The position numbers were made by a program, and so were the translations under genes. Of a stretch of 64,000 bases of DNA, positions 53,597 to 62,155 are shown in pieces. The stretch is from Hymenobacter pini. GTDB taxonomy: Bacteria; Bacteroidota; Bacteroidia; Cytophagales; Hymenobacteraceae. Below the pieces are notes generated by a model that did no database searches, was not told the DNA's origin, and saw nothing but the letters and a program-made list of their open reading frames with translations. The stretch lies in NCBI RefSeq assembly GCF_020421205.1, contig NZ_JAIZZH010000001.1, positions 1,161,691 to 1,225,690 of the forward strand. Reading direction: 5' to 3'. Every line of letters starts with the position of its first letter. The first letter of the stretch is position 1.

Positions 53597-53962
53597 CTAG
53601 AAATCATCATCGTCGTAGCCGGAGCTGCGCCGGCCGCTGCCAGTGCGGTGGCTGCCGTAGCCGCTGTCTTCGTCATCGTCGTCGCCGAAGTCATCATCGT
53701 CGTCGTCGAGAGAGCTGAAGCCGCGGCTGCCGTCGGGGTCTTCGGCGGCTTCGGCAGTGGCATATTCGTCTTCTGTCATGCTAGCCAGGTCTAGGGCCTC
53801 ATCGTGCGAGGAGCCGGTGTCGCGCCACATCAGGTAGTCGGCGTACTTGGCCGAGAGTTGGTCTTCGGAATTGCCACGGGTAGCATTGCCGCCAGTAGCG
53901 GCAAAATTATCTAGCTCATCGTCATCGAAGAGGTCGTCGTCGAGGTCGTCGTGTTGTCTCAT
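53597..53962 (-). CDS. acidic low-complexity protein
   Basis: 121 residues from the ATG at 53962. Very rich in Asp, with runs in DDLDDDLFDDDELDNF at the start and DDDDDDFGDDDDEDSGYG near the end. The middle (DQLSAKYADYLMWRDTGSSHDEALDLASMTEDEYATAE) looks like a folded, conserved small helical core. No signal or membrane segment. Function unknown; it could bind cations or a basic partner. The upstream extension of the frame is non-coding. Confidence 0.6.
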   Translation of the reverse strand: MRQHDDLDDDLFDDDELDNFAATGGNATRGNSEDQLSAKYADYLMWRDTGSSHDEALDLASMTEDEYATAEAAEDPDGSRGFSSLDDDDDDFGDDDDEDSGYGSHRTGSGRRSSGYDDDDF

Positions 53963-54161
53963 GGCCTTGCTTAGGGGCGGTAAAGAGTGAAAAATTCCAG
54001 AGAAACCAGGGCAGTGTTGCAGGTGCGAAGATACGAGCGTAACGCCTGCTAAGGTTGCGGCAGCTGCTTCGAAAAACGTCCGGTCACGCTTTTTACACGA
54101 ACAGAGGAAGTTCTGTTTGAAGTTTTTTCTCAGGAAGAAATGCCACAGCTCGGCTGCGGAA

Positions 54162-54794
54162 CTAGCGGGCGGCCTGCGCGCCAAAATCGGTTATCCGAAT
54201 CTGCTCAGGGCAGAAATCATACTCTTCGGGTACGTTGCTGGACACCAACACTGTGCGTCCCGGCAGCGTAGCGTGCACGTGTTCCAGGTACCAGGCCACA
54301 CCGGTGCGGTCGAGGTTGGTAGTGGGTTCGTCCAGCAGCAGCAGGGGCGTATCGGCGTACAGGGCCAGAGCCAGCTTCAGGCGCTGCTTCATGCCGCTGG
54401 AAAAGTCGCGCACCAGCTTGTGGCGGGATTTCTCTAGGTACATCAGCGTAATCAGCTTCTCGGCCGATAGACCCGGCCGCAACGGCTTGAAGCGGGTATG
54501 AAACCGGATTAGCTCGGTCAGGCTCAGCTCCTCAATCAGCTCCAGGTACGGGGCCGCATACGACAGCAGGGGCGGAATATCATCCACGGCTACTGCGCGG
54601 CCGGCCACTTCATACGTGACGCTGCCCGCCGTGGGCAGAATCTGACCCGAAAGGGTATTAAGCAGCGTGCTTTTGCCTGCCCCGTTCGGACCCAGAATAG
54701 CTGTGGCCGTACCCGCCCAGAAGGTGTGCGTCAGGTTCCGGAAAATCCATTCCCGGGCAAACCGCTTGCTGAGGCTGGTGGCGGTAATCTGCAT
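54162..54794 (-). CDS. ABC transporter ATP-binding protein
   Basis: 210 residues from the ATG at 54794. Walker A GPNGAGKST (about 36-44), the signature FSSGMKQRL and Walker B LLLLDEPTTNLD are intact. The shortness and lack of a membrane domain place it with stand-alone ABC subunits such as the CcmA-like or YhbG-like kind. It is last in the HD-lpxD-lpxC/fabZ-lpxA cluster, on the same strand, behind a palindrome. A role in lipopolysaccharide or lipid export is possible, but the transmembrane partner is not in the window. Confidence 0.9.
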   Translation of the reverse strand: MQITATSLSKRFAREWIFRNLTHTFWAGTATAILGPNGAGKSTLLNTLSGQILPTAGSVTYEVAGRAVAVDDIPPLLSYAAPYLELIEELSLTELIRFHTRFKPLRPGLSAEKLITLMYLEKSRHKLVRDFSSGMKQRLKLALALYADTPLLLLDEPTTNLDRTGVAWYLEHVHATLPGRTVLVSSNVPEEYDFCPEQIRITDFGAQAAR

Positions 54795-54803
54795 GGTGTA
54801 TGG

Positions 54804-54906
54804 AGCTGCAAGCCACAAGCGGCAAGCTACAAGCGGCTAAGGGCCTAATTCATCGGCTAAATGCACGAGGAAAAAGCTAGTGGCTTGTCGCTTGTGGCTT
54901 GCAGCT
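54804..54906. repeat. palindrome between lpxA and the ABC gene
   Basis: Arms 54804-54837 and 54875-54906 share AGCTGCAAGCCACAAGCGRCAAGC and then diverge. It fills the gap; the right arm lies eight bases from the lpxA stop. Confidence 0.85.
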
Positions 54907-54914
54907 ATGATTCT

Positions 54915-55715
54915 TTACTCGCCTCCGCCGTTGCCGCCGCGGGAGTAGCCTTTGATAACCCCGCGGCCGGAGTTGCGGATGAAGTTAACTACCTCGTCGC
55001 GCTCCGGGGAAGGAGCCAGCTCCAGCTCAATCTGGTCGAGGGCGGCGGCATTGTTGAGGCCGCTGAGGAAGAGCAGGCGGTACAGCTGCTGAATTTCGGC
55101 AATCTTCTGGTCGGAGAAGCCGCGGCGGCGCAGCCCGATGCTGTTAATGCCCACATAGGTGAGTGGCTCGCGGCCGGCCTTCACAAAGGGTGGCACGTCC
55201 TTACGAATCAGGGAGCCGCCCGAAATCATGGCGTGCGGCCCAATGTGCACAAACTGGTGAATGGCCGACGACCCACCCACAATGGCGTAGTCGCCGATTT
55301 CTACGTGGCCCGCTACCTGCACCGTGTTGGCCAGAATGCAGTTATTGCCAATTACGCAGTCGTGGGCCACGTGCACGTAGGCCATCAGCAGGCAATTAGC
55401 TCCGATGACGGTTTTGAGCTTGTCCACAGTGCCACGGTTTACCGTCACGCACTCCCGAATAACGGTGTTGTCGCCGATGTGTACGGTGGTTTTCTCGCCG
55501 GCAAACTTCAGATCCTGGGGCTGCGCGGCAATAACGGCACCCGGAAAAATCTTGCAGTTTTTGCCAATGCGCGCCCCCGCCATAATCGTGACGTTGGGCC
55601 CAATCCAGGTGCCTTCCCCAATTTCCACATCCTTGTCAATGGTCGTGAAAGGCTCCACTACCACGTTCTGGGCAATGCGGGCTTCGGGGTGAATATAGGC
55701 GAGCGGCTGGTTCAT
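54915..55715 (-). CDS. lpxA: UDP-N-acetylglucosamine O-acyltransferase
   Basis: 266 residues from the ATG at 55715 (MNQPLAYIHPEARIAQNVVV). Left-handed beta-helix of hexapeptide repeats, with the catalytic histidine in VHVAHDCVIGNN and the C-terminal helical domain. LpxA adds 3-hydroxyacyl to UDP-GlcNAc in the first step of lipid A synthesis. The next reaction, by LpxC, is encoded just upstream and the third, by LpxD, before that. Length fits E. coli LpxA (262). Confidence 0.97.
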   Translation of the reverse strand: MNQPLAYIHPEARIAQNVVVEPFTTIDKDVEIGEGTWIGPNVTIMAGARIGKNCKIFPGAVIAAQPQDLKFAGEKTTVHIGDNTVIRECVTVNRGTVDKLKTVIGANCLLMAYVHVAHDCVIGNNCILANTVQVAGHVEIGDYAIVGGSSAIHQFVHIGPHAMISGGSLIRKDVPPFVKAGREPLTYVGINSIGLRRRGFSDQKIAEIQQLYRLLFLSGLNNAAALDQIELELAPSPERDEVVNFIRNSGRGVIKGYSRGGNGGGE

Positions 55716-55733
55716 TCTTTTCAATTAAAAATT

Positions 55734-55812
55734 GAGAATTAAGAATTTCGGGTGAAGGCTGTGGCTCTATCGTAAGGGATAAAGCCAGGGGTAGCGCTTC
55801 CTTCTTAACTCT
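55734..55812. repeat. inverted repeat between lpxC/fabZ and lpxA
   Basis: TGAGAATTAAGAATT near 55734-55748 mirrors the segment at 55798-55812, which contains the TAA stop of lpxC/fabZ. A small GGCT/AGCC hairpin lies between them at about 55762-55787. Confidence 0.55.
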
Positions 55813-57196
55813 TCTTCACAATGCTGGCCGACATTTCGGCTTCCATCACCACTTTACCGTTCACGTAGGCTTTGCCGCTCATTTTGGCAATGCCCCGCTT
55901 GATGGGAGCGGTCAGCTCGCATTTGAACAGAATAGTGTCGCCGGGTTTAACCATCCGACGGAAGCGGCAGTTTTCAATCCCCAGAAAATACGTCCAATAG
56001 TTCTCGGGGTCGGGCACCGTGTTCAGTACCAGAATGCCGCCCGTTTGGGCCATGGCCTCAATCTGCAGCACGCCGGGCATTACCGGGTTGCCGGGGAAGT
56101 GGCCGGTAAAAAACTGCTCGTTGAACGTTACGTTCTTCACGCCCGTCACCGTGGTTTCATCCAGATGGATGATCTTGTCAATGAGCAGGAAGGGGTAGCG
56201 GTGGGGTAGGGTGGCGGCAATCTTGTTGATGTCCATCACCGGCTCACGGGCGGGGTCGTACACCGGCACGGGGCTGGCGTGGGCCTCCATCATTTTCTTC
56301 TTGATGCGCTTGGCGAAGGCCACGTTGGCAGCATGGCCAGGGCGGGCCGCCAGAATCTGGCCCTTCAGCGGCCGGCCTACCAGGGCCAGGTCGCCTACCA
56401 AATCCAGCAGTTTGTGGCGGGCGGGCTCGTTTTTGTAGCGCAGGTCCACGTTGTTGAGGATGCCTTCCTTCTTTACGGCCACTTTGGGCTTGCCCAGCAT
56501 GGTGGCCAGGTCGCCCAACTCCTCATCGCTCACCACGCGGTCAACCACCACAATGGCGTTGCTCAAATCACCGCCTTTAATAAGATTGGATTTGTAGAGG
56601 GCCTCCAGCTCATGCAGGAAGCAGAACGTGCGTGACGACGCAATTTCCGAGGCAAACTGGTCGATGTGGGTGAGGGAGGCATGCTGGGAGCCCAGCACCG
56701 GCGAGTTGTAATCCACCATCACCGTGAGGCGGTAAGAGTTCAGCGGCAGGCCGGCAATTTCCACGGCCCGGGCGTTGTCCACGTACCGGATTTCGTCGGG
56801 AATTTCGAAGTAGTTACGCAGGGCGTTCTGCTCTTCCAGGCCCACTTCCATCAGGGGCTTAATGAACTCAAAACTGCTGCCATCCATAATGGGCGGCTCG
56901 GGGCCATCCAACTGAATCAACACGTTATCCACCTGCAAGCCTACAAGGGCGGCCAGCGTGTGCTCCACGGTGTTTACGCGGGCACCGTTCTGCTCAATGG
57001 TTGTGCCGCGCGAGAGGTCTACTACGTTGTCCACGTCGGCATCCACGATGGGCTGGCCGGGCAGGTCGATGCGCTGAAACTTGTAGCCGTGGTTGATGGG
57101 AGCGGGGCAGAACGTCATGGTGGCCTGCACGCCGGTATGAAGGCCAATGCCACTCACGGTGACGGGGGCCTTGATGGTATGTTGCTTGTCGTTCAT
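55805..57196 (-). CDS. lpxC: fused LpxC deacetylase / FabZ dehydratase
   Basis: 463 residues carrying two enzymes. LpxC (1 to about 300) has zinc-ligand histidines in NTVEHTLAALVG and DLVGDLALVGRPL...PGHAAN, and removes the acetyl group of UDP-acyl-GlcNAc, the committed step of lipid A. FabZ (about 315-463) has HRYPFLLIDKI and FTGHFPGNPVMPGVLQIEAMAQTGGIL, and dehydrates 3-hydroxyacyl-ACP in fatty acid elongation. The LpxC-FabZ fusion is characteristic of Bacteroidota. Both use 3-hydroxyacyl groups, so the fusion may balance lipid A and phospholipid supply. Confidence 0.97.
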   Translation of the reverse strand: MNDKQHTIKAPVTVSGIGLHTGVQATMTFCPAPINHGYKFQRIDLPGQPIVDADVDNVVDLSRGTTIEQNGARVNTVEHTLAALVGLQVDNVLIQLDGPEPPIMDGSSFEFIKPLMEVGLEEQNALRNYFEIPDEIRYVDNARAVEIAGLPLNSYRLTVMVDYNSPVLGSQHASLTHIDQFASEIASSRTFCFLHELEALYKSNLIKGGDLSNAIVVVDRVVSDEELGDLATMLGKPKVAVKKEGILNNVDLRYKNEPARHKLLDLVGDLALVGRPLKGQILAARPGHAANVAFAKRIKKKMMEAHASPVPVYDPAREPVMDINKIAATLPHRYPFLLIDKIIHLDETTVTGVKNVTFNEQFFTGHFPGNPVMPGVLQIEAMAQTGGILVLNTVPDPENYWTYFLGIENCRFRRMVKPGDTILFKCELTAPIKRGIAKMSGKAYVNGKVVMEAEMSASIVKKS

Positions 57197-57200
57197 TTTC

Positions 57201-57293
57201 TGAGTTGACAGTTGTCAGTTGCCAGTTGCCAGTTATCAGGCCATCGGAACAACTGGATGGCCTAATAACTGACAACTGGCAACTGACAACTCA
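57201..57293. repeat. palindrome of CAGTTGC units between lpxD and lpxC
   Basis: The left arm (57201-57245) and right arm (57256-57293) are made of CAGTTGC- and CAGTTGT-type units and differ in length by one 7-base unit. The repeat fills the gap between the two genes. Confidence 0.88.
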
Positions 57294-57307
57294 AATAGAC
57301 TGCAAAG

Positions 57308-58348
57308 CTAGGGCTTTTCCGTTGCGCTTTGAGCACGCTCCAACTGGGTAAGGCGGCGCTCCAGGTCGGGTAGGTGACGGAATACGGCGTTGGCGCGCAG
57401 GCTGTCGCGCAGCTGGAAGGCGGGAGAGCCCTGCAGCAGAATACCTTCTTCCTTAATGGATTTGCCCACGCCCGACTGCGCCGTAACGGTGGTGCGGTTG
57501 GCCAAGCTCAGGTGACCGGCAATGCCCGTCTGGCCGGCCAGCACGCAGAAGTCGCCAATTTTGGTGGAGCCCGAAATGCCCGTCTGAGCCGCTACCACCG
57601 TGTGGCGGCCGATTTCCACGTTGTGGGCAATCTGCACGAGGTTATCAATCTTGGCTCCCTCGCGGATAACGGTGGAGCCCATGGTGGCGCAGTCGATGGT
57701 GGCGTTGGCCCCGATACTCACGTTGTCCTGTAGCACCACATTGCCAATCTGCGGGATGGTGCGGTAAGAGCCATCGGGCTGGGGCGCGAAGCCAAAGCCA
57801 TCGGAGCCGATAACGGCCCCGGCATGCACCGTGCAGCGGCTACCAATAACGGTTTCGGCGTAGATTTTAGCGCCGGCGTACAGGATAGTACCGTCGCCAA
57901 TTTTCACCCGGTCGCCGATGAACACGTGGGGGAAAATCACCACGTCGCGGCCAATTTCGCAGTTCTCGCCGATGTAGGAAAACGCCCCGCGGTAGTGGTT
58001 TTCGCCGATGCGGGCGCTGGCGGCCATGTAGGCCGGCTCTTCCACGCCGCGTTTGCCTGTGCGGGTGGCCTGCTGGTAAAACTCCAGCAGCGTGGTGAAG
58101 CTGGTATAGGGGTCGTCCACCCGAATGAGGGCCGCCTGGGTGGGCTGGCGCAGCTCCAACGTGCGGCTCACAATAACGGCCGTGGCCCCGGTGGTATACA
58201 GATGATGCTCGTATTTCAGGTTGGCCAGAAACGACAGGGAGCCGGTCTGGCCCTCTTCAATCTTGGCTAGTCGGTCGATGCGCAGGGAGGCGTCGCCTTC
58301 CACATTTCCGCGCAGTACTTCTGCTATCTGGCCTACGGTAAATTCCAT
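57308..58348 (-). CDS. lpxD: UDP-3-O-acylglucosamine N-acyltransferase
   Basis: 346 residues. An N-terminal uridine-binding domain ([12 protein letters not shown]...) is followed by a left-handed beta-helix with many hexapeptide repeats and the catalytic-histidine segment [17 protein letters not shown]. It N-acylates UDP-3-O-acyl-GlcN with hydroxyacyl-ACP, the third step of lipid A synthesis. Transcribed before lpxC, lpxA and the ABC gene. Its ATG is five bases from a -7 element, so it may have its own leaderless transcript inside the operon. Confidence 0.97.
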   Translation of the reverse strand: MEFTVGQIAEVLRGNVEGDASLRIDRLAKIEEGQTGSLSFLANLKYEHHLYTTGATAVIVSRTLELRQPTQAALIRVDDPYTSFTTLLEFYQQATRTGKRGVEEPAYMAASARIGENHYRGAFSYIGENCEIGRDVVIFPHVFIGDRVKIGDGTILYAGAKIYAETVIGSRCTVHAGAVIGSDGFGFAPQPDGSYRTIPQIGNVVLQDNVSIGANATIDCATMGSTVIREGAKIDNLVQIAHNVEIGRHTVVAAQTGISGSTKIGDFCVLAGQTGIAGHLSLANRTTVTAQSGVGKSIKEEGILLQGSPAFQLRDSLRANAVFRHLPDLERRLTQLERAQSATEKP

Positions 58349-58352
58349 CGGG

Positions 58353-58360
58353 CAAAAGTA
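58353..58360 (-). promoter_or_regulatory. -7 element for lpxD
   Basis: TACTTTTG on the minus strand, directly before the lpxD ATG (four bases between). It lies between the palindrome and the start codon. Confidence 0.55.
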
Positions 58361-58364
58361 AGCA

Positions 58365-58482
58365 AGTTTCTAGTTGCTGGTTTCTGGTTGCTAGTTTCTG
58401 GTTATTGATTGGAAATACTGCTGAGCTTCAGGTTACACTTTCCCAACGGGAACCAGCAACTAGAAACCAGCAACCAGCAACT
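58365..58482. repeat. palindrome of GGTTTCTAGTTGCT units before lpxD
   Basis: Left arm from 58365 to 58403 and right arm 58451-58482 share the TAGTTGCTGGTTTCTGG pattern with unit insertions. The right arm runs up to the TGA stop of the HD gene and the left ends just before the lpxD -7 element. Confidence 0.85.
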
Positions 58483-59711
58483 CACAGGATTTCCTTGGGG
58501 TAACAGATGTAGTGCTTTTCCACGCGCTGGCTAATGGCGCGGATGTTGGGCAGGTCGGACGCTTCAGCTACGTTAACTACCCGGCCGCGCTTGGTAAGCA
58601 CGTCGATGGGGTCTTCGCCGCCAATGTCGTAGGCATTGTTGCTGATGCGGCCGGTGAGCATGAGTTGGACGGCATCCTCGTGGGGTAGTTGGAAATGTTC
58701 AGCAATCAGCTCCACAATGCCCAGCTGAAATTCCTCATCAAACGGCTCCGACTGCAGCGTGATTTTGAACAGGTGCCGGTCTAGCAGGCTTTGGGCCAGG
58801 TAGTTCAATACTTTGTCGGGATGGTCGGCCCAAAGCTTCACAGCGCCCCACACGTCAGTATCATCCAAGCGGGTGAAGCGGCGCAGAATCTGGTCGTCAT
58901 TCTCGAACTCCTGCTGCGTGACGTTGCGCGACAGGAAGAAATGCAGGTTGGGCGAGGCCGGCACCTGCACACCCGCCCGCACCAGGTCGCGGGCCCGCTC
59001 CATAATCCGAATCACCATCTGCTCGGCCGAGGTTACGGTTTTGTGCAGGTACACCTGCCAGTACATCAGCCGCCGGCTTACCAGAAAGTTCTCGATGCTG
59101 TACACGGCCTTTTCTTCCAGCACCAGCTTCTCGTCCACAACCGTCAGCATTTTGATGAGGCGGTCGGCGCCGGGGCGGCCTTCCTGCACACCAGTGTAAA
59201 ACGAGTCCCGGTTCAGGTAATCCAGCCGGTCCATATCCAACTGGCTGCTCACGAGCTGGTGAAAGAACGGCCGCGGGTAGGTGCCCTCAAAAATCTGGAT
59301 GGCCAGGTCCAGGGCCCCCTCAAACCGGGCGTTGAGCTTGTGCATCAGGTGCAGGCTAATGGCTTCGTGGTGCACATCATCAAAAATGCTGCGCTCCAGG
59401 GCGTGGGAGAGGGGACCGTGGCCGATGTCGTGCAGCAGAATGGCCGCCATAGCCGCCTCGCCTTCCTTAGCCGAAATCTTCACGCCTTTATCCTTGAGCG
59501 TGCGCAAAGCCAGCGTCATCAGGTGCATGGCGCCCAGGGCGTGGTGGAAGCGCGTGTGCAGGGCCCCGGGGTACACAAACATGGTGAGCCCCAGTTGCTG
59601 AATGCGGCGCAGGCGCTGGAAATACGTGTGCTCAATCAGGTCAAACAACAGCTCCGTGGGGATGGTGACAAAGCCATACACCGGGTCGTTGAAGATTTTC
59701 TTTTTATTCAT
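58482..59711 (-). CDS. HD-domain phosphohydrolase-like protein
   Basis: 409 residues from the ATG at 59711. It resembles the SAMHD1/dGTPase-like HD proteins of Bacteroidota: KIFNDPVYGFVTIPTELLFDLIEHTYFQRLRRIQQLG, HTRFHHALGAMHLM, then LLHDIGHGPLSHALE (metal-binding HD pair) and SSQLDMDRLDYLNRDSFYTGV. These are the metal- and substrate-contact blocks of dNTP triphosphohydrolases. Activity on a dNTP or another phosphate is inferred. It begins the lipid A operon, as in many Bacteroidota genomes. Confidence 0.93.
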   Translation of the reverse strand: MNKKKIFNDPVYGFVTIPTELLFDLIEHTYFQRLRRIQQLGLTMFVYPGALHTRFHHALGAMHLMTLALRTLKDKGVKISAKEGEAAMAAILLHDIGHGPLSHALERSIFDDVHHEAISLHLMHKLNARFEGALDLAIQIFEGTYPRPFFHQLVSSQLDMDRLDYLNRDSFYTGVQEGRPGADRLIKMLTVVDEKLVLEEKAVYSIENFLVSRRLMYWQVYLHKTVTSAEQMVIRIMERARDLVRAGVQVPASPNLHFFLSRNVTQQEFENDDQILRRFTRLDDTDVWGAVKLWADHPDKVLNYLAQSLLDRHLFKITLQSEPFDEEFQLGIVELIAEHFQLPHEDAVQLMLTGRISNNAYDIGGEDPIDVLTKRGRVVNVAEASDLPNIRAISQRVEKHYICYPKEIL

Positions 59712-60063
59712 GAGAAGGAGGGAGACCAGGGCCACGGAAGCGTCTGAAGCCCGGTAGAAAGGAACGGGAAAGTGGTTTTGGTGTTGTTAGTAGTTCCCGA
59801 TACGCTGGGCCGGGTTAGAAGCCGCGGCCGTTGGTGTCGACATTTTTCGGCTACTTTACCACTGAGTTGGAGCGAAGTATAGGGCGGAGCGAATTTTATA
59901 AATCAAAAACCACGGATTGGGAGTAAAGCTACTTACGAAACTTCAGTTGCATTTTGCAGCCCATACTTGCAGCTACTGCGCAGGAATTGGTATCTGTATT
60001 TCGTAACGTGCGTTTAATGACGCGCCGGGCAGTGCCGGGCGCTACACCCCAAGTCCCCACCAC
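59712..60063. other. divergent region between the HD gene and porX
   Basis: 352 bases that should hold both promoters. It contains no long palindrome, no supported ORF and no exact TAnnTTTG element on either strand that I could find. Confidence 0.45.
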
Positions 60064-61629
60064 ATGCAATATTCGATTCTCTGGGCCGATGACGAAATCG
60101 ACCTCCTGAAACCCCACATTCTGTTCCTTAAAGACAAAGGCTACGACGTAACCGGCGTGAACTCCGGGGCCGATGCCATTGAGGAAATTCAGGAGAAGAC
60201 CTACGACATCGTATTTCTGGATGAAAACATGCCCGGCCTCACCGGCTTGGAAACCCTCACCGAAATCAAAGCCGTGCGGCCCACCGTGCCCGTAGTGATG
60301 ATTACCAAGAGCGAGGAGGAGCACATCATGGAATCGGCCATCGGGGCCAAAATTGCCGACTACCTCATCAAGCCGGTTAACCCGAACCAGATTCTGCTGT
60401 CGGTGAAGAAAGTGCTGGATAATAAGCGCTTGGTGAGCGAGGCTACCAACAGCGGCTACCAGCGCGACTTCCGCCAGCTAGGTATGCAGCTTTCTGACCG
60501 CCTGAGCCCCTCGGAGTGGGCCGATGTGTACAAGAAGCTGGTGTACTGGGAGCTGGAAATCAACGAGACGGAGGGCAAAAGCATGGCCGACGTCTTCAAC
60601 ATGCAGAAGGACGAGGCCAACACCTACTTCGGCCGCTTTATCACGGAGAACTACGAAGACTGGGTGAACGGCGACGATGATGAAGCCCCGCTGATGTCGC
60701 ACCAGCTGTTCAAGGAGCGGGTGTTCCCGATGCTGAAGGAAACCGGCGACACGCCCGTGTACTTCGTGCTCATCGACAACCTGCGCTACGACCAGTGGAA
60801 GGTGCTGGAGCCCATCATTGCCGAGCTGTTCACCGTCGATTCGGAGGAAACCTACTACAGCATTCTGCCTACCACCACAGCTTACGCCCGCAACGCCATC
60901 TTCTCGGGCATGATGCCGGGCGAAATCCAGAAGAAATACCCTAACCTGTGGGTATGGGATGACGATGACGAGGGCAAGAATATGCACGAGGCCGAGTTCA
61001 TGGAAATCATGTTCCAGAAGAACAACCAGAAGGCCAAGTACAGCTACAACAAGGTGACCAACCTGCAGGCCGGCAAGGATTTGCTGGGCAAAATGGCCAA
61101 CCTGCACAACAACTATAAGCTCAACGTCATCGTCTACAACTTCGTGGACATGCTCAGCCACGCCCGCACCGATATGGCCATGATCCGGGAGCTGGCCGCC
61201 GACGAGTCGGCGTACCGCAGCATTACCCGTAGCTGGTTTCTGCACTCGCCGCTGTACGAGATGATGCAGCAGATTGCTGAGCGCAAGGGCAAGCTCATCA
61301 TCACCACCGACCACGGCACCATCCGGGTGAAGCGGCCCTACAAGATTGTAGGCGACCGGAACACGAATACCAACCTACGCTACAAGCACGGCAAAAACCT
61401 GGGCTTCGATGACTCCCGCGACGTGTACACCGTGCGCAAGCCGGAGCGCATCTTCCTGCCCCGCGAAAACGTGAGCACCGCTTATGTGTTCACCGTGGGC
61501 GACTACTTCTTCGCCTACCCCAACAACTACAACTACTACGTGAACTACTATAAGGACACGTTCCAGCACGGCGGCATTTCACTGGAGGAATGCATTATCC
61601 CGTACGTGGTGCTCAGCCCGAAAGGGTAG
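60064..61629 (+). CDS. porX: PorX-type response regulator with PglZ domain
   Basis: 521 residues, matching PorX in length and layout. Receiver domain (1-118): DDE near D9-D10, phosphoacceptor D53 in FLDENMPG and K103 in LIKPVNP. A helical linker (about 125-205) leads to a PglZ alkaline phosphatase-like domain (about 215-521), with DNLRYDQWKV, the loop TDHGTIRV and RYKHGKNL. In Porphyromonas and Flavobacterium, PorX with kinase PorY controls type IX secretion and gliding genes and cleaves linear or cyclic oligonucleotides. No PorY is adjacent. A terminator follows. Confidence 0.95.
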   Translation: MQYSILWADDEIDLLKPHILFLKDKGYDVTGVNSGADAIEEIQEKTYDIVFLDENMPGLTGLETLTEIKAVRPTVPVVMITKSEEEHIMESAIGAKIADYLIKPVNPNQILLSVKKVLDNKRLVSEATNSGYQRDFRQLGMQLSDRLSPSEWADVYKKLVYWELEINETEGKSMADVFNMQKDEANTYFGRFITENYEDWVNGDDDEAPLMSHQLFKERVFPMLKETGDTPVYFVLIDNLRYDQWKVLEPIIAELFTVDSEETYYSILPTTTAYARNAIFSGMMPGEIQKKYPNLWVWDDDDEGKNMHEAEFMEIMFQKNNQKAKYSYNKVTNLQAGKDLLGKMANLHNNYKLNVIVYNFVDMLSHARTDMAMIRELAADESAYRSITRSWFLHSPLYEMMQQIAERKGKLIITTDHGTIRVKRPYKIVGDRNTNTNLRYKHGKNLGFDDSRDVYTVRKPERIFLPRENVSTAYVFTVGDYFFAYPNNYNYYVNYYKDTFQHGGISLEECIIPYVVLSPKG

Positions 61630-61652
61630 TGGTACAGTAAGTCAAAAAGCAG

Positions 61653-61682
61653 AAAAGGCCGGTCACTTGACCGGCCTTTTTG
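61653..61682 (+). terminator. intrinsic terminator after porX
   Basis: AAAAGGCCGGTCA and TGACCGGCCTTTT form a 13-base stem over a short loop, with A and T runs on either side. Confidence 0.92.
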
Positions 61683-61683
61683 A

Positions 61684-61920
61684 TTAGTTACATAGCCAAT
61701 GGCCGTTGTGCCGGTGATGATATGGAAAATGTACCTCAGTTTCGTCAGCACCTTGCTGTAGCTGAATCAGAGCCGTGCGGGTTTGGCTGCGGTGCCGCGC
61801 CCAAAGCAATCGGGTAAACACTTTACCTGGTTGATAAAGCCGATACGCAAAGCTGCTATAAAGCCGGATGCGTCCACGTTGCCGGGCTGTCCATGCCCAG
61901 CGCTTTTTGGGTTGTTTCAT
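61684..61920 (-). CDS. small basic hypothetical protein
   Basis: 78 residues, ATG at 61920, rich in Lys/Arg/Trp and His near the end (QPKKRWAWTARQRGRIR, HHRHNGHWLCN). No signal or membrane helix. Kept because it has its own ATG, sits beside a strong bidirectional-looking terminator, and the gap is otherwise empty; it may still be a chance frame. Confidence 0.4.
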   Translation of the reverse strand: MKQPKKRWAWTARQRGRIRLYSSFAYRLYQPGKVFTRLLWARHRSQTRTALIQLQQGADETEVHFPYHHRHNGHWLCN

Positions 61921-62155
61921 GTGAGTGTAGGTTGGTACCTACAGCTCATGCCAGGTAGCTGAGTAACGCTGCATCGGGAAATAAGTAATGGAGTGGCACT
62001 GCAGAAGCTAACTTACAATAATTACTCAGCATGCTGCGCATTACACATACGTGCTGGATTAACGTAATCATAACCCAATAACAATCAGTGGGCTATTGCG
62101 GAAGCGGCAGCTGTTCAGTAACTTGATCCTCCCGCGACCCTAACGCCCTGCTACT
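61921..62155. other. AT-richer gap before the cysteine hydrolase
   Basis: 235 bases, noticeably less GC-rich, with runs of TAAC and ATTAC. No hairpin, tRNA or promoter element that I can support. Confidence 0.4.
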
